From Pseudophaeobacter sp. (GTDB lineage Bacteria; Pseudomonadota; Alphaproteobacteria; Rhodobacterales; Rhodobacteraceae), in the NCBI GenBank assembly GCA_027019165.1, contig JALUXC010000002.1, positions 372,001 through 436,000 on the forward strand: a stretch of 64,000 nucleotides of DNA, in the 5' to 3' direction. How positions within the stretch are numbered: position 1 is the stretch's first letter; each line of letters starts with the position of its first letter. The notes beneath the pieces are model-generated. The model did not search any database. It saw only the letters and a program-made list of their open reading frames with translations, and was not told the DNA's origin. Position numbers and translations under genes: made by a program. Shown piece by piece: positions 25,301 through 34,374 of this stretch.

Positions 25301-26452
25301 ATGCCAGACATGCAGATTGAGTCCCCCACCTCCAAACCAAGACGCTGGCTCTTTGTCACCCTGGCCCTTGCCCTCTTGTCGGCGGTGGTGGTCCTGCTGC
25401 TGGAGACCGAAGACACGGTGGACGTCTCCCGCACGACTGCGGCACCTGTCGCACCGGTTGTTTCGGTGCTGCATAGGAGCCAAGCGGAGGTTACGGCGCA
25501 GGTCTCTGCCTTTGCCGAGCTGCGCCCCCGGTGGAGCGCCGAGATCCGCGCGGCGGTGTCGGGCCGTATTCGCGCGGTGCATGATGCCGCGCTTGCAGGC
25601 ACCCGCGTCACTGCAGGAACGCCCCTGTTCGAGGTAGAGCGCACCCCCTTTGAAACCGCCGTGACCGCAGCCGAAATGGCCGTGGAAGAGGCAGAACTGG
25701 CCCGCCTGCGTGCGCAGAACAATGTGACCGTGTCGCGACGGCAGTTCGCCCGTAACGATATCGAGCCGCCCAACGATCTGGCCCTGCACCTGCCGGACCT
25801 GCGGATTGCCGAAAAATCGCTCGCCTCGGCGCAGGCGCAACTGGCCGCAGCCCGACAGCAATTGGCTGACACCGTGGTAACGGCACCATTTTCCGGCTTC
25901 GTCACATCTCGGCTCGCCAGCCTCGGACAGACAGTCAGCGCCGGAGAGCCGCTGGTGACACTCTCGGATGACAGTCATTTTGAGATGACTGTGGAACTTA
26001 GCAGGTCGGACTGGGCCTTGCTGGACCACCCCATCGCGGGCGGAACAGCGCGACTGTTTCACCGGGATGGACGACCCCTTGGCACAGCGACCATCCGGCA
26101 GGGGGGCGGCTTTCTCGATCCCCAAACCCGCCAGATACGTGTCTTCCTGGACGTCTCGGATCCGGCCGAAGGGGTGCTGGCCGGGGATTTCCTGCGGGTG
26201 GTATTTGACGGACGCCGCATTGCAGACACCCTGACCCTACCGGAAACCGCGCTGACCCGCGCCGGATACATTTGGATGGTTGACACTGACGACCTGTTGG
26301 TCCGACTGAGCCCCCAAATCCTGTTCCGCAGCGAGGACAGGATCACCATCGCCGCTCCGCAAGATCTGCCCGCCCCGTGGCGCGTGGTGCGCACGCCGCT
26401 GGCCTCTTTCCTGCCCGGGCAACGGGTAGCGCCGCAGCGGGTAGAGGGTTGA
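25301..26452 (+). CDS. RND efflux periplasmic adaptor (MFP subunit)
   Basis: Membrane-fusion protein of 383 residues linking an RND pump to an outer-membrane channel. One N-terminal membrane anchor (LFVTLALALLSAVVVLLL) is followed by a lipoyl-like half (RAAVSGRIRAVHDAALAGTRVTAGTPLFEVE), a helical hairpin, the second half (VVTAPFSGFVTSRLASLGQTVSAGEPLVTLSD) and beta-barrel and membrane-proximal domains. The ATG at 25301 with a GGAAAGA site is preferred to the upstream frame start. Three bases separate it from the pump gene. No TolC-type channel gene is adjacent. Confidence 0.92.
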   Translation: MPDMQIESPTSKPRRWLFVTLALALLSAVVVLLLETEDTVDVSRTTAAPVAPVVSVLHRSQAEVTAQVSAFAELRPRWSAEIRAAVSGRIRAVHDAALAGTRVTAGTPLFEVERTPFETAVTAAEMAVEEAELARLRAQNNVTVSRRQFARNDIEPPNDLALHLPDLRIAEKSLASAQAQLAAARQQLADTVVTAPFSGFVTSRLASLGQTVSAGEPLVTLSDDSHFEMTVELSRSDWALLDHPIAGGTARLFHRDGRPLGTATIRQGGGFLDPQTRQIRVFLDVSDPAEGVLAGDFLRVVFDGRRIADTLTLPETALTRAGYIWMVDTDDLLVRLSPQILFRSEDRITIAAPQDLPAPWRVVRTPLASFLPGQRVAPQRVEG

Positions 26453-26455
26453 TCC

Positions 26456-29400
26456 ATGCACGCATTGACCGCTTGGTTCATCCGCAATCCTGTTGCTGCC
26501 AACCTCATGATGCTGCTCATCCTGTTCCTTGGTGTGCAGACCCTCTTTTCCATCCGCATCGAAGGCTTCCCCCGCATTCCGCCTGAGAGTGTCGAGATTA
26601 CCATTGAGTACCCCGGCGCAACCGCCGAACAGGTCGACGAGCTGATCACGCAGAAGGTAGAGCAGGCCCTTGAAGGTGTCGAAGGCGTGCGCTCGATCAC
26701 TTCGACGTCCGGGAATGGGTATTCGGCGGTCACGGTACACCGAGCCGGAGGGGTGCGGCTGCAAGACGTGCTGGACCGGGTGCGTATCCGCATCGACGGG
26801 CTGACTGACCTGCCCGAAAAGGCGCGCAGACCGGTGATCGAAGCCTCCGGCTATGACTTCCCGGCGCTTTACGTCAACCTGCACGGGCAGACCGATCCGG
26901 CCACCCTGCAAACTCTGGCGCAGCGGCTGAAGGAGACCCTTCTGGCGGAACCGGAACTGTCCCGGCACAAGATTTGGGGCCTGATCCCACGCGAGTTGCG
27001 GATCGAGGTCGAACCCGAAATCCTGCGTCAATACGGGCTGACAGTTGCAGATGTGAGCGCTGCGATCCAGGCCAACTCTCTCAGTTTTCAGGCCGGTGAG
27101 CTGCGCACCAAGGGCGGCACCATCTACCTGCGCGCCGACGACCGCGCCCGCTATGCGCCCGAATATGGCGCCCTGCCGATCATCGAACGCCCCGACGGCT
27201 CTTTCGTGCCACTGTCTGACATCGCGCAGATCGGAGACGGTTTTGAAGAGGGCGATTTCCTTTTTCGCCTGAACGGCAATCCCACCATCGGCATGGAGGT
27301 GCTGATCGGGCAAAAGGAAAACCTGCTGGATATCAGCCGTGTGGTGCGCCGCGTGGTGAGCGATTTCGAACGCCAGCTGCCCCCCGCGATCCAGGCCGAA
27401 GTCTGGGGCGACAGCGCAGGATACATCGCCGACCGCCTCGCGCTGTTGCAGTCGAACGGCGTGCAGGGGCTGTTGCTGGTCACGCTGCTGCTGTCGATCT
27501 TTCTGAATGTACGGCTGGCCTTTTGGGTGGCCATGGGCATTCCGATTTCGGTCATGGGCGCACTGGCCGTCGCCGGGTCGAAATGGGTCGACTACTCTCT
27601 CAATGACGTCACCACATTCGGCCTGATCATTGCTTTGGGCATTCTGGTGGATGACGCAGTGGTCGTAGGCGAAAGTGTCTTTGAAGAGCGCCGCAAAGGG
27701 GGCGATCCCATCAAACAGACCGAAATCGGCGTCAAACGGGTCGCCACTGCCACCGTTTTTGGGGTGTTGACGACCGTGGCGGCCTTTTACCCGATGCTGC
27801 TGATCGACAATCCGCTGGGCAAGGTTCTGGCCGGGTTCTCGGGCATCGTCATTCTGGCGCTTTTGTTCTCGCTGTTTGAAAGCAAGTTCATCCTGCCCGC
27901 GCACCTCGCCCATGTGCCGCTGACTGAGCAGCGCCGCCACTTGCCCGCGCGGCTTTGGGGGCGGGTGCAGGACGGGGCGCGCGGCGCGCTGATGTGCGTG
28001 CGTGATCGCCTGTATCAGCCGACCCTCCGGTTTTCGCTGCGGCACCGATACGCGGTTCTGATCCTCTTCATTGCCGCCGGTGCGCTGGGTCTTGGCCTCT
28101 TGGAGAAGGGCAAGGTCAAGACCGTGTTCTTCCCGGATGTTCCGGGCCAGGTGATCACCGTGAACCTTGAGATGGACGCCCGCGCGCCCTTCTCTCTGAC
28201 GCGGGACAATGTCGACCGGATCGAGGCCGAAGGGCGCCGCCTCAACCAAGAACTGGCGGAAAAGGCCGACATGGAGGATCTGCCGATTCGCACCTTCTTT
28301 GCCATCGTGAACGGCGCGGGTAGCGCCCAGATCTATGCCGAGATGCTGCCGGTGGCAGAGCGACCCCATGTGCCGATCCTTGACGTGGTGCGCCAGTGGC
28401 GTGCTCGCGTGGGGGCCGTTGAGGGGGCAAGCGAGCTGGAATTCACCGGCTCCGAAGCCCTTGCCGGAGGGTTCAGCATCCGCCTGATGTCCAAGGACGA
28501 GGACCTTTTGCGCGCCGCCAGCGAGGAGATGCGCGGCTTCCTGGGCGGCATCGACGGCGTGGCCAATATCCGCGACGGTCTGGTCGGCGGCCAGCCCGAG
28601 CTGCGCCTGCGCCTGCGGCCCGACGCCCGCAACCTTGGCTTCACGGCTGAAACCCTGGCCAGTCAGATCGGCTATGGTTTTGGCGGCGCCGAGGTCACGC
28701 GGGTGCGCCGCGATGGCGCCGAGGTGCGCGTGGTGGTGCAAAACGCCCGCGATGCGCGCGACACAATCCACGATCTGATGCAGATCCGCCTGCGCAGCGA
28801 CACCGGCGTCTGGGTACCGCTCGGCACCGTGGCCGAGGTCGAAGGCAGCTATGTCTCTGCCGCGCTGCATCGCCGCGATGGGCAGCGGATGAATACGGTA
28901 ATGGCCTCGATCGACCGCAGCGTGGTTGCCCCGTCTGAGGTCGGACAGGCCGTTTTTGAACAACTGGTGCCGCAGCTTTCAAAAACCTATCCAAGCGTCA
29001 AGGTTGTTGCCGCCGGAGAGCTGGAGGAGATGGGAGAGATCCAGGGCGGGTTGATCCGTGCCCTGATCCTTGCGGCCGTGCTGATCTATGTGTTGATGGC
29101 CGTGCCGCTCAGAAGCTATTGGCAGCCCGTGGTTATCCTCGCCATCGTGCCTTTTGGGTTCATCGCCGCAGCAATGGGACATCTCATCATGGGGGTGTCG
29201 CTGTCACTGTTCTCCTTCTTTGGGATGCTGGCGCTTACTGGGGTGGTAGTCAATGACAGCCTGGTGATGATCACCCGCTACAATCAGGCGCGCGACGAGG
29301 GCAACAGCGTGCCCAAGGCCCTGCATGAAGCCGGGATCGGACGGTTCCAGGCAATTTTCCTGACCACGGCCACGACGGTGATCGGCCTTCTGCCCCTTCT

Positions 29401-29584
29401 GACCGAAACATCCGAACAGGCGCAATATCTGATCCCGGCGGCGGTCTCTCTGGCCTTTGGAGAGCTGTTCGGCACCGCGCTGATGCTCATCCTCGTGCCG
29501 GTTCTGATTGCCATCACCGAAGATGTAATCGCACTGTTTCACGCCCCATCCAGTTTGCCCGAAAGCCAAAAGGTACGCCCATGA
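26456..29584 (+). CDS. RND efflux permease (AcrB/HAE family)
   Basis: Proton-driven inner-membrane exporter of 1042 residues with the usual two-fold layout: first membrane helix at about 10-28, large periplasmic loop, helices from about 335, then a repeat from about 525. The helix-4 motif GILVDDAVVVGESVFEERR carries the paired aspartates for proton relay, and the helix-10 region reads GVVVNDSLVMITRYNQARDEG, the variant found in the VVND group of alphaproteobacterial pumps. The substrate is unknown. Its end overlaps the DUF2141 gene by four bases. Confidence 0.94.
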   Translation: MHALTAWFIRNPVAANLMMLLILFLGVQTLFSIRIEGFPRIPPESVEITIEYPGATAEQVDELITQKVEQALEGVEGVRSITSTSGNGYSAVTVHRAGGVRLQDVLDRVRIRIDGLTDLPEKARRPVIEASGYDFPALYVNLHGQTDPATLQTLAQRLKETLLAEPELSRHKIWGLIPRELRIEVEPEILRQYGLTVADVSAAIQANSLSFQAGELRTKGGTIYLRADDRARYAPEYGALPIIERPDGSFVPLSDIAQIGDGFEEGDFLFRLNGNPTIGMEVLIGQKENLLDISRVVRRVVSDFERQLPPAIQAEVWGDSAGYIADRLALLQSNGVQGLLLVTLLLSIFLNVRLAFWVAMGIPISVMGALAVAGSKWVDYSLNDVTTFGLIIALGILVDDAVVVGESVFEERRKGGDPIKQTEIGVKRVATATVFGVLTTVAAFYPMLLIDNPLGKVLAGFSGIVILALLFSLFESKFILPAHLAHVPLTEQRRHLPARLWGRVQDGARGALMCVRDRLYQPTLRFSLRHRYAVLILFIAAGALGLGLLEKGKVKTVFFPDVPGQVITVNLEMDARAPFSLTRDNVDRIEAEGRRLNQELAEKADMEDLPIRTFFAIVNGAGSAQIYAEMLPVAERPHVPILDVVRQWRARVGAVEGASELEFTGSEALAGGFSIRLMSKDEDLLRAASEEMRGFLGGIDGVANIRDGLVGGQPELRLRLRPDARNLGFTAETLASQIGYGFGGAEVTRVRRDGAEVRVVVQNARDARDTIHDLMQIRLRSDTGVWVPLGTVAEVEGSYVSAALHRRDGQRMNTVMASIDRSVVAPSEVGQAVFEQLVPQLSKTYPSVKVVAAGELEEMGEIQGGLIRALILAAVLIYVLMAVPLRSYWQPVVILAIVPFGFIAAAMGHLIMGVSLSLFSFFGMLALTGVVVNDSLVMITRYNQARDEGNSVPKALHEAGIGRFQAIFLTTATTVIGLLPLLTETSEQAQYLIPAAVSLAFGELFGTALMLILVPVLIAITEDVIALFHAPSSLPESQKVRP

Positions 29585-29991
29585 AACTGATCTCCACTCT
29601 GGCCCTTCTGATCTTCCCGTTGGGGGCCGCCGCCGAAGGCATTGATCTGACCGTATCCGGCGTTCGCAGCGATGTGGGGCAAGCGCTTGTCGCCGTCTTT
29701 GACAGCGCGCAGGCCTTTGACCGGCTGGATTTCGAAAAGGTCGCCGGATTTGCCGCACTGCCCGCGCAAAGGGGGAGCCTCGCGCATCATTTCACAGGTC
29801 TCAATGCCGGGCCTTACGCCATTTTCCTGTTCCATGACGAAAACAGCGATGAGGATCTCAATGTGCGCGGCTGGACCCTGCTCGAAGGGATCGGCGCATC
29901 CGGTGCGGACGCGCCCGGCGACGAGCCCAGTTTTGCCGAAGCCGCCTTTGCGCCGGGGCCGGTCACTGTCAAACTTCACTACGGCCAATGA
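29581..29991 (+). CDS. DUF2141 family exported protein
   Basis: A 136-residue protein with a cleavable signal peptide (residues 1-18, ending GAAAEG). The mature part shows the DUF2141 pattern LTVSGVRSDVGQALVAVFDS and the family hallmark GPYAIFLFHDENSDEDLN, here with an acidic variant of the usual DENxNGxLD. Predicted periplasmic beta-sandwich of unknown function. Translationally coupled to the RND pump and followed after six bases by an ABC membrane-domain gene, so it may assist export or envelope maintenance. Confidence 0.85.
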   Translation: MKLISTLALLIFPLGAAAEGIDLTVSGVRSDVGQALVAVFDSAQAFDRLDFEKVAGFAALPAQRGSLAHHFTGLNAGPYAIFLFHDENSDEDLNVRGWTLLEGIGASGADAPGDEPSFAEAAFAPGPVTVKLHYGQ

Positions 29992-29997
29992 CCCGCC

Positions 29998-30855
29998 ATG
30001 CTGAGTGATCTTCCCTTGACCATTGGCAGCCTCTTCCGGGTGTTTCGGCTGCGGATTTTTCTGACCTGGGGCATGATCCTTGGAGAAACTGCCCTCATGG
30101 CCCTTATCCCTCTGTTCATCGGGCTGGCCATTGATGACCTCTTGACCGGAGGTCGCACTGCATTCTGGCAACTGGCGGGGATCATGGCGCTGCTTATTGC
30201 TCTCTCGGTCGTCCGGCGGGCCTATGACACGCGCATCTATGGCGCGATCCGGGTGGAGCTTGGGAAAGCACAGGTAGAGCGCGGATCGGGGCAAGAGGTC
30301 TCGACCCTCAACGCGCGTATCGCCATGGGGCGCGAGATGGTCGACTTCCTCGAAGAGACCCTGCCCGAAGCCATCGCGGCCGGGGTGCAACTGGTGATAT
30401 CGGTGATTGTCCTGTCGTTCTTCTCGCCGCATCTGGCGCTGGTGGCAGGGGGCGCCACACTGGCCATGATCGCGCTCTACGCCCTGTTTCACCGCAGGTT
30501 CTATACCCTCAACGCCGCCATCAATCAGCGGAGCGAGCAGCAGGTCGCCTTGCTGGAGCGCCGCAATCTGCGCGCCATGAGCGCGCATTTCCTGCGCCTG
30601 CGTCGCCTTGAGGTGCGCCTGTCGGACAGAGAGGCGCTGCTTTATGGCGGGATATTCGTGATCCTTCTGGGGATGATCCTGGGCAACCTGCGCATTGCGA
30701 CCGCCCTGCCCGAGGTGACAGCGGGCACCCTGTTCTCGGTTGTCAGCTATTCCTGGGAATATGTCGAAAGCGCTCTCGCGCTGCCGATCACCTTGCAGAG
30801 CTGGACCCGCCTGTCGGAAATCATGGCCCGGATCAATCAGGATGCCTTGATCTGA
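29998..30855 (+). CDS. ABC transporter six-TM membrane domain without ATPase
   Basis: A 285-residue integral membrane protein with six hydrophobic segments arranged as an ABC exporter membrane domain (FLTWGMILGETALMALIPLFIGLAIDDLL early, GGIFVILLGMILG late). There is no Walker A or ABC signature, and the frame ends normally with TGA before the place an ATPase domain would follow. No ATPase gene adjoins it. The same type is known as a six-TM ABC-like family of unclear function. It ends the RND operon, converging on the cupredoxin gene with 9 bases between. Confidence 0.8.
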   Translation: MLSDLPLTIGSLFRVFRLRIFLTWGMILGETALMALIPLFIGLAIDDLLTGGRTAFWQLAGIMALLIALSVVRRAYDTRIYGAIRVELGKAQVERGSGQEVSTLNARIAMGREMVDFLEETLPEAIAAGVQLVISVIVLSFFSPHLALVAGGATLAMIALYALFHRRFYTLNAAINQRSEQQVALLERRNLRAMSAHFLRLRRLEVRLSDREALLYGGIFVILLGMILGNLRIATALPEVTAGTLFSVVSYSWEYVESALALPITLQSWTRLSEIMARINQDALI

Positions 30856-30864
30856 AATAGGGCA

Positions 30865-31338
30865 CTAGGCCTCCAGCTGCTTCAGGAGCGTGCGAAAGGC
30901 GCTGCGGGCGCTGCCGGGGTGGCGAACCTTCTTTGCCTTGGCGAGGTTGTGCAGATCACCGCCGACCACGATCAAACCAACCATCCCCCATTCGTAGTGC
31001 GGGACACAGATATGCCCGTAAATCCCCGGCACGGTGAAGGTAACGGTCAGCGCCTCATCAAGGGCGCCGTTCCAGGGCGCGGCCCCTTCGGGGATCATCC
31101 CGCGCTTGCTGGCCGAATTGTGGCCCGCATCAGTTGGCAGAAAAGTCACGCTCTCTCCGGGGTTCACATGCAGGATTGCCGGCTCAAACACATTTGGAGT
31201 CTCCGCATCGCCGCAGGCGGCATTCAGCATCAGAACCGAATGCGCAGCACCATCCGCCTGTGGCGCAGGGCAGGCCAATGCCGCACCGGACCCGGCAAGG
31301 GCAGACATGGACAGGATGAAATTACGACGGGTAAGCAT
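30865..31338 (-). CDS. Cupredoxin (pseudoazurin/plastocyanin-like type-1 copper protein)
   Basis: A 157-residue exported electron carrier or copper-binding protein. The N-terminus LTRRNFILSMSALAGSGAALA is a twin-arginine signal. The mature domain has the full type-1 copper set: His73 (DAGHNS), then Cys111, His114 and Met119 in GHICVPHYEWGMVGLIVVG. About 30 residues after the domain are basic. The start at 31338 is chosen since the 28 residues upstream overlap the ATPase gene and have no family match. It overlaps the end of the iron-type ABC ATPase gene by 17 bases, so it belongs to that operon. Confidence 0.88.
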   Translation of the reverse strand: MLTRRNFILSMSALAGSGAALACPAPQADGAAHSVLMLNAACGDAETPNVFEPAILHVNPGESVTFLPTDAGHNSASKRGMIPEGAAPWNGALDEALTVTFTVPGIYGHICVPHYEWGMVGLIVVGGDLHNLAKAKKVRHPGSARSAFRTLLKQLEA

Positions 31339-32095
31339 GGACAAGAAGATCCTCCCGGGGGCCAGTGGTGATTTCGATGTCGACGCCGTAGATCTCTGAA
31401 ATTGCAGGCGATCTGAGCACATCGTCGGGGCGTCCTTCGGCCATCACACGGCCCCGCCCGACCAGCACCAGATGGTCGGCAAAACGGGCCGCGAGGTTCA
31501 GATCATGCAGCGCAACCATGCCGATGGCACCACGCTGCACCACCGCCTGTTTGATCTGGTGCAGAACCTCCAGCTGGTGCCGCAGGTCAAGCGCCGAGGT
31601 CGGCTCATCAAAGAGATAGACATCCGAAGTGCGCACCAGGGCCTGCGCGACCGAGACCATTTGCGACTGCCCACCGGACAACTCGCTGACATAGGCCTCG
31701 GCAAGGTGGCCGATCCCATAGGCCTCAAGCGCGCGGCCCACGGCCAGCATGTCTGCCTCACTCACCCGCCAGCCGCGCAGCTGTTTGTGGGCCATCATCA
31801 CCACATCAAAGACCGTGAGCGCGGCATTGGCGGCAAAGAACTGCGGCATGAAACAGACCTGCTTGAGGCGCGCTTTGCCAGAGAGCGTTGCAAGGTCTGC
31901 CCCGTTCAGATGCACGCTGCCGGTCTCGGGTTTCAGCAGCCCGGCGATCAGGCGGAACAGCGTCGATTTACCGGCTGCGTTCGGGCCGATGAGGGCGGTC
32001 AGCTGGCCGGGTTTCAGGGCCTCAAAGCCAACATTCTGAAGGACCTTGCGTTTGCCGTAGGAAAAGCTCAGATCCCGCGCGATCAATCCAGTCAT
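31322..32095 (-). CDS. Iron/siderophore-type ABC transporter ATP-binding protein
   Basis: ATPase of 257 residues of the FecE/HmuV type. Walker A is IGPNAAGKSTLF, the signature is LSGGQSQMVSVAQAL, Walker B is VYLFDEPTSALDL, and the H-loop is MVALHDLN. The signature LSGGQSQ is a slight variation of LSGGQRQ. It energises the permease encoded upstream, with a four-base overlap. The message continues into the cupredoxin gene. Confidence 0.93.
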   Translation of the reverse strand: MTGLIARDLSFSYGKRKVLQNVGFEALKPGQLTALIGPNAAGKSTLFRLIAGLLKPETGSVHLNGADLATLSGKARLKQVCFMPQFFAANAALTVFDVVMMAHKQLRGWRVSEADMLAVGRALEAYGIGHLAEAYVSELSGGQSQMVSVAQALVRTSDVYLFDEPTSALDLRHQLEVLHQIKQAVVQRGAIGMVALHDLNLAARFADHLVLVGRGRVMAEGRPDDVLRSPAISEIYGVDIEITTGPREDLLVHAYPS

Positions 32096-33162
32096 TGCCA
32101 GTGCCTTTTTCGTTGCCCAAGGATCAGCATGACAAAGAAGGGAATGCCGATCAGCGAGGTGATCATACCGATGGGATAGACGATCCCCGGCGTGATGGCC
32201 TTGGAGGCGATGGAGGTGCCCGACAGGATCAATGCACCGCAGAGCGCCGACAAGGGCAGAAAGCCGCGCTGATCCTCGCCCACGATCATGCGGGCAATAT
32301 GTGGCCCAACCAGACCGACAAAAGCGATAGCCCCCACGAACGACACGGCCACGGCCGCCAAAAGCGACACGCCCGCCAGAATGGTCACCCGCAACAGGCC
32401 GACATTGACGCCCAGCGCGGCGGCCTTGTCTTCTCCCATGCGCAGCGCCGTCAGCGCCCAGCTGCGCGACAGGAACCAGGGCAGGATCACCACCAGCACC
32501 ACAAGACAGATCCCGACCTTGGTCCAGGTCGCCCGCGCCAGCGATCCCATCTGCCAGAACACCAGCTGCGCCAGTTGAAACTCGGAGGCCCCATACTGCA
32601 GGAAGGCCAAAAGCGCGTTGAAGGTGAACAGCATGGCGATCCCGACCAGGATCATCGCCTCGGGGGAGACCCCGCGCAGCCGGGTAAAGGCAAAGAGGAA
32701 CATCGCCGTGCCCATCGCAAAGACAAAGGCGTTGACGCTGACAAACAACCCTCCGATGCCGGGGATTACCGACCAGCCAAGGACAATAGCCAGCGCGGCC
32801 CCAAAGCTTGCCGCCGAGGACAGGCCCAGTGTGAACGGATCCGCCAGCGGGTTGTTTAGAATGGTCTGCATCTCGGCCCCGGCCACGCCCAGCATGGCTC
32901 CCACCATCACCGCCATCAGGGCAACGGGCAGGCGCACCTTCCAGATGATGACGCTTTCCTTCGCGCTCGCCACCGATGGATCCAGGATCACATGCAGGGT
33001 GCGCAGAAAGCTGAGATTGGCAGGCCCGGTGATGATATCGATGACCACCATGGTCAAAAGCGCAAAGACCGCCAGACCCACCAGCGCCGCACGTCTGAAG
33101 TTGCGACGCCGATAGGCGCTGACAAGGGCGCTCGCATCGGGCGTATAGGGCTGATCTGTCAT
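32092..33162 (-). CDS. Iron/siderophore-type ABC transporter permease (FecCD family)
   Basis: Inner-membrane permease of 356 residues with nine to ten hydrophobic segments. FecCD landmarks are VRLPVALMAVMVGAMLGVAGAEMQTILNNPLADPFTLG, the GLVGPHIARMIVG loop and the C-terminal GIPFFVMLI helix. It imports ferric chelates, haem or cobalamin; the substrate is not decided by the sequence. It follows the binding-protein gene after a 57-base gap holding a hairpin. Confidence 0.94.
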   Translation of the reverse strand: MTDQPYTPDASALVSAYRRRNFRRAALVGLAVFALLTMVVIDIITGPANLSFLRTLHVILDPSVASAKESVIIWKVRLPVALMAVMVGAMLGVAGAEMQTILNNPLADPFTLGLSSAASFGAALAIVLGWSVIPGIGGLFVSVNAFVFAMGTAMFLFAFTRLRGVSPEAMILVGIAMLFTFNALLAFLQYGASEFQLAQLVFWQMGSLARATWTKVGICLVVLVVILPWFLSRSWALTALRMGEDKAAALGVNVGLLRVTILAGVSLLAAVAVSFVGAIAFVGLVGPHIARMIVGEDQRGFLPLSALCGALILSGTSIASKAITPGIVYPIGMITSLIGIPFFVMLILGQRKRHWQ

Positions 33163-33182
33163 GAAACCATTCGCAAAAGAAG

Positions 33183-33211
33183 GGTCTGCGGGCAGCGACC
33201 GCCCGCAGACC
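33183..33211 (-). promoter_or_regulatory. Intercistronic hairpin after the iron-type binding-protein gene
   Basis: GGTCTGCGGGC (33183-33193) and GCCCGCAGACC (33201-33211) form a perfect 11-bp stem with a 7-base loop. On the minus-strand message it is followed by CTTCTTTTGCG, a weak U-rich stretch, so partial termination or mRNA stabilisation is plausible. Confidence 0.7.
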
Positions 33212-33219
33212 GATGGAAT

Positions 33220-34374
33220 TTACTTGTCGCCTGCTGCGGACATCCAGAAGGTCCCAGAGGCCTCGAACGGCAGGAACCGCGCGTGCAGCTCTTCAAAGGT
33301 TGCCTGCGGATCGAGATCTTCGAAATCGTCCGGGTGGAACCATTTTGCCAGCTGCTGCACGGCGACAAAGTGATAGGGCGAGTTGTAGAACTGGTGGAAG
33401 ATGACGTGATAGTTGCCTTCTTTCACCGCATCGAGATCGGCAAACCCAGGCCGCGCGGCCAGATCGTCAATCCGCTTGGTGTTGATCGCATCATCCGCCT
33501 CATAGCCAAGCAGAACCGAGCCCACTTCAGGCTTGGATTCCGCCCAGTTCGCGCCCGTGGCGACAATATGCGCCGGGTCGGCAGTGATCACGCCTTCAAG
33601 GTTCAGCGTCACCGAATAGGCATTCGCCAGGGTCGAGGCATAGTTGGTGCCACCAGCCAGTTCGACAAAGCGGCCATAGTTATAGGGGCCAAAGGACCAG
33701 CAGCAGAAATCGGGCTGCCATCCGGCGGCGTTTTCTACCACCACCATGGGCCGCTCTTCGGCCGGGATGGTGTCGACGATGTTGGTCACCTTGCGCATCT
33801 GCGCGATGTAGAAATCGATGAACTCAGCCGCGCTCTTTTCTTCGCCCAGGATGCGGCCCAGCATCAGAAGGGAGGGCACGACATTCTCGGTCGCATTGCG
33901 GCGGAAATCGATAAAGGCAACCTGAACGCCAGCTTCACCCAGCTTGTCCATCAGGCCGGTTTCCTCGGCCTTGAACAGGCTGCCGGACTCCAGAAGCACC
34001 AGATCGGCATCAGCCTCAAGCACGGCTTCGATGCTGAAATCTCCGGCATAGGGGTTGCCAAAGTCGATCATCCGCGCCGTGTCCTCCGGGAAGGCACCCT
34101 GGAATTTGCGGAACCCATCGGGGTCGTACTGGATCAGATCGCTGTTCCATCCCACGATCTTTTCGAACGGGTTCCCGTCGGTAACGGCGCTGATCCCGTA
34201 CATCATGCGCCCTTCGCCAAGGATGATCCTCTCGGGCATCTCGGGAAGCGTGACTTCGCGGCCAGCAATATCGGTAAAGGTCAAGGCTTCAGCTTGAGCA
34301 TCGGTTGCTGACACGAGACACGTGCTGGCTACAAGAGCACCAAGGAAGCCGCTCTGGACTGTCGAAAAGGACAT
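33220..34374 (-). CDS. Iron/siderophore-type ABC substrate-binding protein
   Basis: Periplasmic binding protein of 384 residues with an N-terminal signal peptide ending ATDAQAEA. The first lobe begins LTFTDIAGREVTLPEMPERIIL, the standard start of class III ferric-chelate binding proteins, followed by ADADLVLLESG and a long helix between lobes. The WQPDFCCWSFGPYNYGRFVELAGG segment, with adjacent cysteines, is characteristic of this subgroup. A GGAGA site precedes the ATG. First gene of a four-gene operon with permease, ATPase and cupredoxin. Confidence 0.9.
   Translation of the reverse strand: MSFSTVQSGFLGALVASTCLVSATDAQAEALTFTDIAGREVTLPEMPERIILGEGRMMYGISAVTDGNPFEKIVGWNSDLIQYDPDGFRKFQGAFPEDTARMIDFGNPYAGDFSIEAVLEADADLVLLESGSLFKAEETGLMDKLGEAGVQVAFIDFRRNATENVVPSLLMLGRILGEEKSAAEFIDFYIAQMRKVTNIVDTIPAEERPMVVVENAAGWQPDFCCWSFGPYNYGRFVELAGGTNYASTLANAYSVTLNLEGVITADPAHIVATGANWAESKPEVGSVLLGYEADDAINTKRIDDLAARPGFADLDAVKEGNYHVIFHQFYNSPYHFVAVQQLAKWFHPDDFEDLDPQATFEELHARFLPFEASGTFWMSAAGDK

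Noticed and set aside
26237-28963. 908-codon minus-strand open frame opposite the RND permease
   Set aside because: Its translation is rich in His, Arg, Gln and Asp with no motif, and the plus-strand frame is an unmistakable RND pump.
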